Source of the DNA: a marine bacterium B5-7
Lineage (GTDB): Bacteria; Pseudomonadota; Gammaproteobacteria; Arenicellales; CAJQKF01
Direction of reading: 5' to 3'
Assembly: GCA_021604525.1 (NCBI GenBank)
Contig: BQJD01000002.1
Location: forward strand, 88,282-152,281
Length of the DNA: 64,000 nt
The notes below the pieces were generated by a model. The model did not search any database, was not told the origin of the DNA, and was given only the letters and a program-made list of their open reading frames with translations. This document shows positions 31,762 to 41,011 of the stretch, piece after piece. The number at the start of each line of letters is the position of its first letter. Within the stretch, counting starts at the first letter, position 1. A program made the position numbers and the translations under genes.

Positions 31762-32211
31762 TGGCGCGCCCGACAGGACTCGAACCTGTAACCTACGGCT
31801 TAGCTTACCCACTACGACTTTCGCCGCGCCGAATCCTCACAAAACAATATTATAAGGTCACATACCATAAAGACATATGCCCGAAAATCACCACTGTGAA
31901 GACCCGATTTGGAGTCTGGACTATATCTTCGCCATCGCAGGCGGGACACGTATAGTCTCTACGGATCCCTGCGCCAATTTCTACCCGAAACCACTATTCG
32001 GTCTCCATTCGAAACGGCGGCAGCCCATTACAGGCTGCGGTTTCCTCGGTATTGCCATCGCCACGACGCGTTAAGGGTTCACCGATACAGTGTCCTGCAC
32101 TTCGCGGGTTCTGTTTTCCCGCGAAGGCTCCAACCTGAACGCCAGAATCAATAGATCGATTCGACGTATCCGGCTAAAGGCCGTTGCTCTATCCGGTTGA
32201 GCTACGGGCGC
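31762..32211 (-). tRNA. Split tRNA-Arg (TCT): exon 1 32177..32211, exon 2 31762..31803, interrupted by a group I intron
   Basis: Joined exons GCGCCCGTAGCTCAACCGGATAGAGCAACGGCCTT + CTAAGCCGTAGGTTACAGGTTCGAGTCCTGTCGGGCGCGCCA give a canonical 77-nt tRNA: 7-bp acceptor GCGCCCG/CGGGCGC, anticodon stem ACGGC/GCCGT, loop CTTCTAA. Confidence 0.93.
31804..32176 (-). ncRNA. Group I self-splicing intron (373 nt, no evident homing endonuclease ORF)
   Basis: P1 exon CUU^UAGCC pairs with GGUUGGAG (U.G at splice site); P2 CTTCGCGGG/CCCGCGAAG; P3 GGACAC/GTGTCC; P7 core GTAGAGACTATA...GAAGATATAGTCC; P8 CGCC/GGCG; P9 AGACTC/GGGTCT; last intron base G. Confidence 0.93.
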
Positions 32212-32292
32212 TAATCTGGCGCCGAACAACAAATAGTATGTTAATACTCAAATGGCGTGCCGCTGCCAATTAACCAATACATCGGCTCGATC

Positions 32293-32369
<77 letters not shown>

Positions 32370-32472
32370 CCACTGTCGTCACTACGCCGAAATCGGCGGC
32401 GCCTGCGCCAAGGGCGGGGAATATACGCCGCAGGGATGCGATCGTCAACGACGCCAAAGGATGTCAAAATCT

Positions 32473-32500
32473 CTTGAAATAACCGCTGAACTCCCCACTT
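32473..32500 (+). promoter_or_regulatory. Candidate sigma-32 (RpoH) heat-shock promoter for htpG
   Basis: CTTGAAA-N13-CCCCACTT, close match to the sigma-32 consensus CTTGAAA/CCCCATNT. Confidence 0.65.
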
Positions 32501-32715
32501 TGAATGACGAATCACAAGACTTCAGGTGATCTGATTAAATCAGACACAGAAATCGGATCCATGACATGCGCCGTGATTCGGTACATTTCGCACCCATGGG
32601 CAGAATATATGTCTGTCCACTCGCGTCGCCCAGATTAATCAAGGGCGAATAGGTAGATCGGCCGTTTGGGCCAGGTGCACATTTTAAAATAATATTTTCA
32701 CAACTGACTCATCCA

Positions 32716-34620
32716 ATGAACAAAGCTGTAAAACACGACTTTCAGGCAGAGGTTAAGCAGATCCTGCACCTCATGATCCATTCGTTGTACTCGAACAAGG
32801 AAATTTTCCTGCGCGAGTTGATATCCAATGCGTCCGATGCCTGCGACAAGTTGCGCTTCGCCTCGTTGACTGACGCCAGCCTGATGGAAGACGGCGGTGA
32901 ACTTGCGATTGATGTGACTTTCAACACCGACCAGAAGACAGTAACCATCAGCGACAACGGCGTTGGTATGGACCATGATGAGGTGGTGTCCAATATCGGC
33001 ACCATCGCCCGCTCCGGTACCCGCGATTTCGTTGCTGCATTGAGCGGCGAGTCGAAAAAAGACAGCCAGTTGATCGGCCAGTTCGGCGTCGGTTTCTATT
33101 CGGCCTTCCTGGTCTCCCGTAAAGTGGTTCTGGTCACACGCAAGGCCGGCGCTTCGGCATCGGAAGGGGTTCGCTGGGTATCCGAGGGAGCAGGCGAATA
33201 CACCATTGAATCCATCGAGCGGCCGGAACGCGGTACTCGTATTACCCTTTACCTGAAAGATGAAGACAAGGAATTTGCCGACTACTATCGGCTGCGTTCG
33301 GTCATCTCGAAATACTCCGATCACATTTCCTTGCCGATTCGCATGGTAACGCCTGCCACGGATTCCGATGATGCTGAAGATTCGGACAAGTCGGACAACA
33401 CGGAACCGAAGATTGAGAGCGTTAATAGGGGTGCAGCGCTGTGGACGCGACCTCGCAACGAGATCAGCGAGGAGGAGTACAACAACTTTTACACCACCTT
33501 AAGTTACGATCCCGAACCACCGCTTTTGACCTTGCACAATCGTGTCGAAGGGAAGATTGAGTACACCTCGCTGCTGTTTGTCCCTGCCAGGGCACCCTTT
33601 GACATGTGGGATCGGGAACGACGTCACGGGCTGAACTTATACGTCAAGCGTATCTTTATCATGGACGATAGCGAGCATCTCATGCCGCCCTATCTGCGCT
33701 TTGTGCGCGGCGTCATAGACGCCAGCGATCTGCCACTTAACGTGTCGCGCGAACACTTGCAGAAAAATCCCGATATCGATCGCATACGCGGTGGGTCGGT
33801 GAAGAAGATTCTCGGCGAATTAAAAAAACTCGCCAGCAACGATACTGAAAAATACAATGAGTTCTGGTCCGAGTTCGGCCGGGTAGTCAAGGAAGGGGTC
33901 ATCGATGATGCTGAGAACAAGGAAACGATTTCCGATCTGCTGCGATTCGCCAGTACCCGCGAGACAACTCAGAAGGTATCGCTGAAAGATTACGTCGCGC
34001 GAATGAAGGACAGGCAGAAATCGGTCTACTACATTACCGCCGATTCGCTGAGTGCCGCCCAGGCATCCCCGCATCTTGAGATTTTCGCCAAAAACGATAT
34101 CGAGGTACTCCTGCTGCACGATTCGATCGACGAATGGCTAGTGAATCACCTGACCGAATTCGATGGCAAATCATTGAAGTCGGTGGCCAAGGGTGCCTTA
34201 CCCGAAGACGAGATCGAGAATAGTGAAGAAGCTGACAAGGAACAGCATGAGCAGAAATCCGAATCACTCAAGGGTTTGGTCGATGCTCTTAAGGAAAAAC
34301 TGGGCGAACGCGTTAAGGACGTGCGCCTGAGCCGGCGACTGACTGACTCACCCGCCTGTCTGGTGGCGGATGAACATGATCTCGGCGGCAATCTGAAGCG
34401 TATCCTCGAGGCAGCCGGACAGAATGCACCGGACTTCAAGCCCATACTGGAAATCAATCCGGATCATCAATTGATCAGTCGAATTTCTCCGGATTCTCCG
34501 GATCTGGAGGACTGGGCTCACGTCCTGCTCGATCAGGCAGCATTGTCCGAAGGCGCGCCCCTTGAGGAGCCAGCGGCATACGTTCGGCGGATCAATAAAC
34601 TGCTTGCGACCGCAGCCTGA
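32716..34620 (+). CDS. htpG: Molecular chaperone HtpG (Hsp90)
   Basis: 634 aa; YSNKEIFLRELISNASDACDKLR, GQFGVGFYSAFLVS. Confidence 0.98.
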   Translation: MNKAVKHDFQAEVKQILHLMIHSLYSNKEIFLRELISNASDACDKLRFASLTDASLMEDGGELAIDVTFNTDQKTVTISDNGVGMDHDEVVSNIGTIARSGTRDFVAALSGESKKDSQLIGQFGVGFYSAFLVSRKVVLVTRKAGASASEGVRWVSEGAGEYTIESIERPERGTRITLYLKDEDKEFADYYRLRSVISKYSDHISLPIRMVTPATDSDDAEDSDKSDNTEPKIESVNRGAALWTRPRNEISEEEYNNFYTTLSYDPEPPLLTLHNRVEGKIEYTSLLFVPARAPFDMWDRERRHGLNLYVKRIFIMDDSEHLMPPYLRFVRGVIDASDLPLNVSREHLQKNPDIDRIRGGSVKKILGELKKLASNDTEKYNEFWSEFGRVVKEGVIDDAENKETISDLLRFASTRETTQKVSLKDYVARMKDRQKSVYYITADSLSAAQASPHLEIFAKNDIEVLLLHDSIDEWLVNHLTEFDGKSLKSVAKGALPEDEIENSEEADKEQHEQKSESLKGLVDALKEKLGERVKDVRLSRRLTDSPACLVADEHDLGGNLKRILEAAGQNAPDFKPILEINPDHQLISRISPDSPDLEDWAHVLLDQAALSEGAPLEEPAAYVRRINKLLATAA

Positions 34621-34694
34621 CGGCTACGGTCAACGGGGTAGGACATCTTGGTTGGCGCACAATCTTAAACGGTCGATATGTGGCGGTTGGCGAT

Positions 34695-35798
34695 TCAGTC
34701 AACCGCCCTATTGACAGAGCGGTCGCTCAAAGTAAAAACGTCGGCGAGAAATTCCGTGGCGAAGCAGCCGCCGGCAAGGGTAAAGGCGATCTCAATCTCG
34801 TCCTGCTTAAGCCAGGTCCATTGCAGATCTTCGGCAAAGGCTCGCAGCGGTCGCCGTTCCATCGGAAAACGTTGCGATTCAAAGCGTGTGAGGTCGTTGG
34901 CGAATTGTTGAAGAATTGTCCGTTCGCGTTCGATAACAGCCGCTGACAACTTGCCAGGCTCCCCCCACAGTGGACCGGATGGATGCAGGTCACCAATTGT
35001 AATTCTCTCAGCCAACGGCGCAATCGGCTCAACCGCCTCGAACAGACTGTTGGATCCATCAAGAATTAACAAATCCCCAGGTCTTGCTTTCAACCAATCG
35101 CCCCCCGCCAGTCTGTCCGCCAGCACCGCATTAAACAGCATCGAGCGCAGTGCCGAAATTTCCATACTGCGACGTGTACGCGAACTACGGGGCACGCGAC
35201 GCGTAACATCAGAATCGAGCCAGCGACGGCCACGCTCATGATTGCGACCATCTCGACCAAAACGCTGCGATCCGAAGTAATTGGCGAACCCGTTGACACG
35301 TAGTGTATCGAGGCGTTCATCAACCTGGTCGGCTGATACGTCAACATCGCGAAGACGGATAACAAAACGATTGCCACGATGATATCCACGTTTTAACTTG
35401 CGATGATGTATATCGATCGAGATCAGCTCAATACCATTGGGCCAATCCGCAACAGATAGTGCTTCCTCGCACAAAGTCGTTGCTGGAATGCTGAAATACT
35501 GAGTGGTTTCGGCATGCCGATCCTTTTGTCCGCAATAACCCACATCCATATCCCGACAGCCTATAAGACGCGCCAGATGTCGGGCCACATCGGCACTGTT
35601 CCAACCATTCTTTTTCACTTTCAACAAGCGGTGAACGCCGTCTCCCGAAGGTTTGAAGCCAAGCACTTCCTCGACTTTGAAATCTTCCGGAAAATTCTTG
35701 AAAGTTGCCGACCCAAGGGCAGGCCCGGCAGATCGTGGCAGGCCATTGGTGCGCCCGGAAAACTGTTCAGGGACGAGAATTGCTGATATCTTATTCAT
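34695..35798 (-). CDS. truD: tRNA pseudouridine(13) synthase
   Basis: 367 aa; VGYCGQKDRHAETTQYFSIP, NYFGSQRFGRDGRNHERGRRWL. Confidence 0.96.
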   Translation of the reverse strand: MNKISAILVPEQFSGRTNGLPRSAGPALGSATFKNFPEDFKVEEVLGFKPSGDGVHRLLKVKKNGWNSADVARHLARLIGCRDMDVGYCGQKDRHAETTQYFSIPATTLCEEALSVADWPNGIELISIDIHHRKLKRGYHRGNRFVIRLRDVDVSADQVDERLDTLRVNGFANYFGSQRFGRDGRNHERGRRWLDSDVTRRVPRSSRTRRSMEISALRSMLFNAVLADRLAGGDWLKARPGDLLILDGSNSLFEAVEPIAPLAERITIGDLHPSGPLWGEPGKLSAAVIERERTILQQFANDLTRFESQRFPMERRPLRAFAEDLQWTWLKQDEIEIAFTLAGGCFATEFLADVFTLSDRSVNRAVD

Positions 35799-35891
35799 CG
35801 TGAAAGTTTTTTATAGAATGTCTGAGTTAACAAGCGACGCCAGCCTGTGTCGCTTCAATTGGCATTTACGATTAAGGGGTCTGGCGCATCA

Positions 35892-36818
35892 ATGAACGAT
35901 ATACGAAAATTAATCAAAAGGACGACGCTGGCTACACTGTTCATTCTGTTGCCGTGGCAAACGTCCTACGCCCTGGAATCGTTATTTGACATATCTATCG
36001 GCCCGCGTACCGATGATCTCAATTGGCGGGCAACCGGACCTGTTAGTCCAGCCTTGAGTGGCCGCTCTGATCTGTTCTTCAGCAACATTGAAAGTATACA
36101 GCTCGGTGTTAACTATGAAGGGACCGCTGAATCAGGCTTCACATATCGTGCTTCGCTATCGGTCGGTGATATCCAGGATGGCAAGGTACGAGATTCCGAT
36201 TATGCGGGTTCAACCGAGTTTTCGCGATCAATAGCCGATACCGATGGTGACGATGTATTCGATGCCAGCCTCGCCTTCGGTCGACGAATCCCGGTCACAG
36301 ATACCCGTCGTACATTTGTAACACCACTGATTGGTGTGTCCTACCACGAAGAAGATTTTCGCATTACCAACGGCAGGCAGGTGATCGATCTCGTCAGTGG
36401 CACAGCCGGCAACCCGATCCCAGGACTGGATTCGCGCTATCGCGCCGAATGGTGGTCGAGGTTTCTTGGCGTCGAGTTTTCACATCGAAACGGCAACTGG
36501 AACACCTTCGGCAAGGCAGAGTTTCATGACCTCGATTACGAGGGTACCGGCAACTGGAATCTGCGTCCGGACCTGGCCAACCCGGTCAGTTTTACTCACG
36601 ATGCCGACGGTTCCGGGCCGCTGTACCAGTTGGGAACCCGCTACATGTACAACAATAACTGGGCATTCAATGCCATCGTTACCTGGACCGATTTCAAATC
36701 TAACAATGGTCGTGATCGTGTTTTTCTGTCCGATGGCACGGTGGTGGATGCAAATCTTGACGAAGCCCACTGGGACCAATTGTCGGTTATGTTCGGCATG
36801 AGCTATCTATCCAACTGA
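35892..36818 (+). CDS. Predicted outer-membrane beta-barrel protein (possibly omptin-like fold)
   Basis: N-terminal signal peptide (MNDIRKLIKRTTLATLFILLPWQTSYA); alternating aromatic/polar strands; C-terminal barrel-like strands. Confidence 0.65.
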   Translation: MNDIRKLIKRTTLATLFILLPWQTSYALESLFDISIGPRTDDLNWRATGPVSPALSGRSDLFFSNIESIQLGVNYEGTAESGFTYRASLSVGDIQDGKVRDSDYAGSTEFSRSIADTDGDDVFDASLAFGRRIPVTDTRRTFVTPLIGVSYHEEDFRITNGRQVIDLVSGTAGNPIPGLDSRYRAEWWSRFLGVEFSHRNGNWNTFGKAEFHDLDYEGTGNWNLRPDLANPVSFTHDADGSGPLYQLGTRYMYNNNWAFNAIVTWTDFKSNNGRDRVFLSDGTVVDANLDEAHWDQLSVMFGMSYLSN

Positions 36819-36830
36819 CCTTTTAGTTAA

Positions 36831-36860
36831 TAATCGCCTGAATTTTTTTCCAGGCGATTA
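36831..36860 (+). terminator. Hairpin terminator candidate after the OMP gene
   Basis: TAATCGCCTG-aatttttttc-CAGGCGATTA perfect 10-bp stem; T-run lies in the loop rather than after the stem. Confidence 0.5.
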
Positions 36861-36910
36861 CTGTCAACCTGCGACCGCATAGCATATCTGTTGCATAAAC
36901 GTCTAACAGA

Positions 36911-38023
36911 TTAACTGTCTGTCGGCGCGTCGCGGGAATCGCTCACCCAATCGAGTTCCAGGTCGCCATCGTGGATCGATTGACCCTCCTTATCGACGCA
37001 GTTGCGACCAAATATCACGGCTTCGTCGACGTTTGCACGCGATCCTAATCTTGAATATTCAAACAGGATACTTCGCCGAACTTTCGCGCCACCCTCTATC
37101 ACACAGCCGTGACCAATCCAGGTCGGCCCCAATATTTCCGCGCCGCTGCGAATGTTGGAGCCGGCACCGATATATACCGGTCCTTCGATTCGAACATTGT
37201 CCCAGTCGACCTTGACGTTCAATCCGCACCAGACGCCTGGATACATCTCGGTGCCGGGCATACGAATATAGTTGAGATGGCCCAGCATCAGCCGCTGGTT
37301 TGCATCCCAGTAATCGCTAAGACGACCAATGTCGATCCAGTTGAATGGAATATCGATGGCGTTGAATGGTAGTCCGGCTGCCAGAATATCGGGGAAAAGC
37401 TGACTGCCGATATCGTATTCGCAGCCCTTTGGAATCAGATCGAGCACTTCGGGTTCGAAGAAATAAATACCGGTATTGACGAGATCCGAGCGGGCCTCAT
37501 CGACACTCGGCTTTTCCTGAAAACCGGTAATTCGTCGATTCGAATCGCATTCAACCACACCATAGTTCGATACCTCGGAAGGCGGGACATGGGCTACTAC
37601 CATACTGGCGGCCGCCCCCGACTGCCAATGACGGCGGACCGCCGCCGTCAAATCCAGATCGATCAACGCATCGCCACAAACGACTAAAAAGGTATCGTCG
37701 AAAAAACCACCGAAGTCCTGAATACGTCGCATACCGCCAGCTGAACCGACCGGTTGCGCAATCACCTCACCATCACGAATCTGGCCTTCGAACGAGTAGC
37801 CGATCTCAACTCCCCAACGACGACCATCGCTGAAGTAATTTTCAAGGTGATTGGCTAGATGAGCGGTATTCACCATGATCTGATTGAAGCCGTGTCGGGA
37901 CAATTCCTCCACCAGGTATTCCATAACGGGTTTACCAAGAATGGGAATCATGGGCTTGGGTAGCGAGTGGGTAAGAGGGCGTACCCTGGTGCCCTTACCG
38001 GCCGCCAGTATCATCGCTTTCAT
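36911..38023 (-). CDS. NDP-sugar pyrophosphorylase (mannose-1-phosphate guanylyltransferase-like) with left-handed beta-helix tail
   Basis: 370 aa; MKAMILAAGKGTRVRPLTHSLPKPMIPILGKPVMEYLV; hexapeptide repeats GPVYIGAGSNIRSGAEILGPTWIGHGCVIEGGAKV. Confidence 0.92.
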   Translation of the reverse strand: MKAMILAAGKGTRVRPLTHSLPKPMIPILGKPVMEYLVEELSRHGFNQIMVNTAHLANHLENYFSDGRRWGVEIGYSFEGQIRDGEVIAQPVGSAGGMRRIQDFGGFFDDTFLVVCGDALIDLDLTAAVRRHWQSGAAASMVVAHVPPSEVSNYGVVECDSNRRITGFQEKPSVDEARSDLVNTGIYFFEPEVLDLIPKGCEYDIGSQLFPDILAAGLPFNAIDIPFNWIDIGRLSDYWDANQRLMLGHLNYIRMPGTEMYPGVWCGLNVKVDWDNVRIEGPVYIGAGSNIRSGAEILGPTWIGHGCVIEGGAKVRRSILFEYSRLGSRANVDEAVIFGRNCVDKEGQSIHDGDLELDWVSDSRDAPTDS

Positions 38024-38190
38024 GAATATACGAACCGAAGATTAGAACTGTTGTTTTAAGTCGGACAGATTAAGAATAGAAACGGCGCTCACCGTTCACC
38101 ACAGCCATTAAGCGATATAGTTTAACCGCTATCGGCCAACAGCAGCGCCGTTTCAGATATTTATCGTGGCTTCAAACCATCCCTGTCACG

Positions 38191-40791
38191 TCATGCACGC
38201 AGATGCTCGACATTCACTTCGCGGGTGAAGCTGAATTCGTCACCGACCACATCAATAAGAATCATGTCTCCTGGTCCAAATCGACCCGAGAGTATTTCCT
38301 CTGCAAGTCGATTTTCAAGATTGGTTTGAATCGCCCGCTTCAGTGGCCTGGCTCCGTAGACCGGATCAAACCCGGCTTCGGCCAACTTGTCCAGAGCAGC
38401 CTCACTGAGTTCGAAATCCATATCGCGGTCCTGCAACCTGCGTCGCAGGTTGGCCAATTGAATGCTCGTAATCTGGCGCAATTCAGCCCGATCGAGGGCA
38501 TGGAATACTACAACGTCATCAATACGATTGATAAACTCAGGTCGAAAGTGATGGGTTACCACATCCATAACCGCAGATTTCAACTCAGCATAATCACTAT
38601 TGTTACCGAGTTCCTGAATACGATCCGAACCAAGGTTCGAAGTCATGACAATAACGGTATTCCGAAAATCCACCGTCCGACCCTGGCCGTCGGTTAAACG
38701 ACCGTCGTCGAGCACCTGCAACAAGACGTTGAACACATCGCTGTGCGCTTTCTCCACTTCATCAAGGAGGATGACGGAGTAAGGTCGACGACGCACCGCC
38801 TCGGTAAGGTAACCACCTTCTTCGTAACCGACATATCCCGGTGGTGCGCCGATCAAACGCGCAACGGAATGCTTCTCCATGAACTCGGACATGTCGATGC
38901 GCACCATGGAATCCTCGGTATCGAACATGAATGATGCAAGCGCCTTGCACAGTTCGGTTTTACCGACACCCGTCGGCCCCAGAAACAGGAACGAACCATA
39001 GGGACGATCCGGATCCGAAAGCCCGGCGCGGGAGCGGCGGATAGCATTACTGACTGCGGTGATCGCTTCACTTTGACCCACTACCCGGTGGTGCAGTTCG
39101 TCTTCCATCCGCAGCAGTTTTTCTTTTTCGCCCTCAAGCATCTTGTTAACCGGAATACCGGTCCAGCGGGAAACCACTTCAGCGATTTCCTCTTCCGTAA
39201 CCTTGTTTCTCAACAGGCTGGGTTCACGCCCTTCCGCATCGGTTGCATCGTCCAACTGTTTCTCAAGTTCAGGGATGCGGCCGTATTGCAACTCTGACAT
39301 TCGGGTCAGGTCACCGGCCCGACGCGCGGTCTCCATTTCCACACGGGCCCGGTCCAGCTCTTCCTTGACGTGCTGACTGCCCTTTAATGCAGCCTTCTCG
39401 GATTTCCAGACTTCTTCGAGTTCGGAGTATTCACGCTGTAGCTGTTCAAGTTCACTTTCAATATTAGCAAGCCGCTTACGTGATGCATCGTCGTCATCCT
39501 TCTTCAGCGCCTCACGCTCGATCTTCAACTGAATCATGCGTCTGTCAAGACGATCCATGCTCTCCGGCTTTGAGTCGATTTCCATGCGTATTCGACTGGC
39601 GGCCTCGTCAATCAGGTCGATTGCCTTGTCGGGAAGCTGGCGATCGGTGATATAGCGATACGATAACGTCGCCGCGGCCACGATGGCCGGGTCAGTGATA
39701 TCGACACCGTGATGTACCTCGTACTTTTCACGTAAACCACGCAGGATCGATATGCTGTCCTCAACACTTGGCTCGTCCACCAGCACTTTCTGGAATCGAC
39801 GTTCCAGCGCCGCGTCTTTTTCAACATACTTTCGATATTCATTAAGAGTCGTGGCACCAATACAATGAAGTTCTCCGCGAGCCAGCGCGGGCTTCAGCAT
39901 ATTGCCGGCATCCATGGATCCTTCGGCTTTGCCGGCGCCCACCATGGTATGCAGCTCATCGATAAAAAGGATGATGCGCCCTTCCTGTTTGGTCAGGTCG
40001 TTCAGCACCGCCTTCAAACGTTCCTCGAATTCACCACGAAATTTGGCACCAGCAATCAGTGCACCAAGATCAAGTGACAACAGACGCTTGCCGCGCATGC
40101 CTTCAGGTACTTCACCGTCGACGATACGCTGGGCAAGACCTTCGGCGATGGCAGTTTTGCCAACACCCGGTTCGCCGATCAATACCGGATTATTCTTGGT
40201 ACGACGTTGCAGCACCTGGATAGTGCGACGAATCTCGTCGTCCCGACCGATGACCGGATCAAGCTTGCCCTGCTCGGCGCGCTCGGTCAGATCCAGGGTA
40301 TATTTTTCAAGCGCCTGTCGCTGATCTTCAGCACCGGCATCATTGACGCTGTGGCCATCGCGCATCGCATCAATTGCTTTCTCGATGCCACCTTTGGACG
40401 CACCTGCTTTACGCAGTGCCGCGCCTGTCTGTCCGCGATCCTCGATGAGCGCCAGCACAAACAACTCACTGGCAATGAATTGATCCTTGCGTTGCTGAGC
40501 AAGCTTGTCGGTGACATTCAACAGACGCGACAATTCATTGGACACATGAACGTCGCCCTGATTACCTCGCACCGATGGTAGTTTCTCCACCATCTCACCA
40601 AGCTGCGAACGCAATAAATTGACGTTGGTATCGGCTGCGGTTAACAAATGCCTGACCGACCCGCCTTCCTGATCGAGCATGGCAATAAGCAAATGAACCG
40701 GTTCGATAAATTGATGATCCCGGCCGACCGCCAGGCTCTGCGCTTCCGCCAGCGCTGACTGGAATTTAGTAGTGAGTTTATCCATTCGCAT
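38191..40791 (-). CDS. clpB: ATP-dependent disaggregase ClpB
   Basis: 866 aa; two AAA+ modules [18 protein letters not shown] and [15 protein letters not shown]; coiled-coil middle domain. Confidence 0.98.
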   Translation of the reverse strand: MRMDKLTTKFQSALAEAQSLAVGRDHQFIEPVHLLIAMLDQEGGSVRHLLTAADTNVNLLRSQLGEMVEKLPSVRGNQGDVHVSNELSRLLNVTDKLAQQRKDQFIASELFVLALIEDRGQTGAALRKAGASKGGIEKAIDAMRDGHSVNDAGAEDQRQALEKYTLDLTERAEQGKLDPVIGRDDEIRRTIQVLQRRTKNNPVLIGEPGVGKTAIAEGLAQRIVDGEVPEGMRGKRLLSLDLGALIAGAKFRGEFEERLKAVLNDLTKQEGRIILFIDELHTMVGAGKAEGSMDAGNMLKPALARGELHCIGATTLNEYRKYVEKDAALERRFQKVLVDEPSVEDSISILRGLREKYEVHHGVDITDPAIVAAATLSYRYITDRQLPDKAIDLIDEAASRIRMEIDSKPESMDRLDRRMIQLKIEREALKKDDDDASRKRLANIESELEQLQREYSELEEVWKSEKAALKGSQHVKEELDRARVEMETARRAGDLTRMSELQYGRIPELEKQLDDATDAEGREPSLLRNKVTEEEIAEVVSRWTGIPVNKMLEGEKEKLLRMEDELHHRVVGQSEAITAVSNAIRRSRAGLSDPDRPYGSFLFLGPTGVGKTELCKALASFMFDTEDSMVRIDMSEFMEKHSVARLIGAPPGYVGYEEGGYLTEAVRRRPYSVILLDEVEKAHSDVFNVLLQVLDDGRLTDGQGRTVDFRNTVIVMTSNLGSDRIQELGNNSDYAELKSAVMDVVTHHFRPEFINRIDDVVVFHALDRAELRQITSIQLANLRRRLQDRDMDFELSEAALDKLAEAGFDPVYGARPLKRAIQTNLENRLAEEILSGRFGPGDMILIDVVGDEFSFTREVNVEHLRA

Positions 40792-40863
40792 AAAAATTAC
40801 CCTGAAACTGTTGTTTAACTGCCAGGCATCGACTGATTACCTGGCGTCATAAATACTGCAATA

Positions 40864-40892
40864 ATTGTGGGGGCAAGCCGTTAGGATTCAAC
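40864..40892 (-). promoter_or_regulatory. Candidate sigma-32 promoter for clpB
   Basis: Reverse strand GTTGAAT-N13-CCCCACAA, similar to sigma-32 consensus, about 75-100 nt upstream of clpB. Confidence 0.5.
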
Positions 40893-41011
40893 ATCACATA
40901 CACACCGTTTCCTGTGCTACATCAAGCAGAAGCCTGTGTCATACAAGAACAGCAGTTATCAAGGTCTGACATCAAGAATTGATTGTCGGTACCTAGAAAC
41001 CTTTTTTTCGA

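Noticed and set aside
31877-32154. ORFs of 65 and 81 aa on the plus strand (31877-32074, 31909-32154)
   Set aside because: They lie antisense across the group I intron core; the RNA structure explains the sequence and the translations show no protein family features
32165-32213. Isolated tRNA 5' half read as a pseudo-tRNA or integration-site remnant
   Set aside because: The exact missing 3' half is 373 nt downstream and the spacer folds as a group I intron, so it is one split gene rather than an att scar
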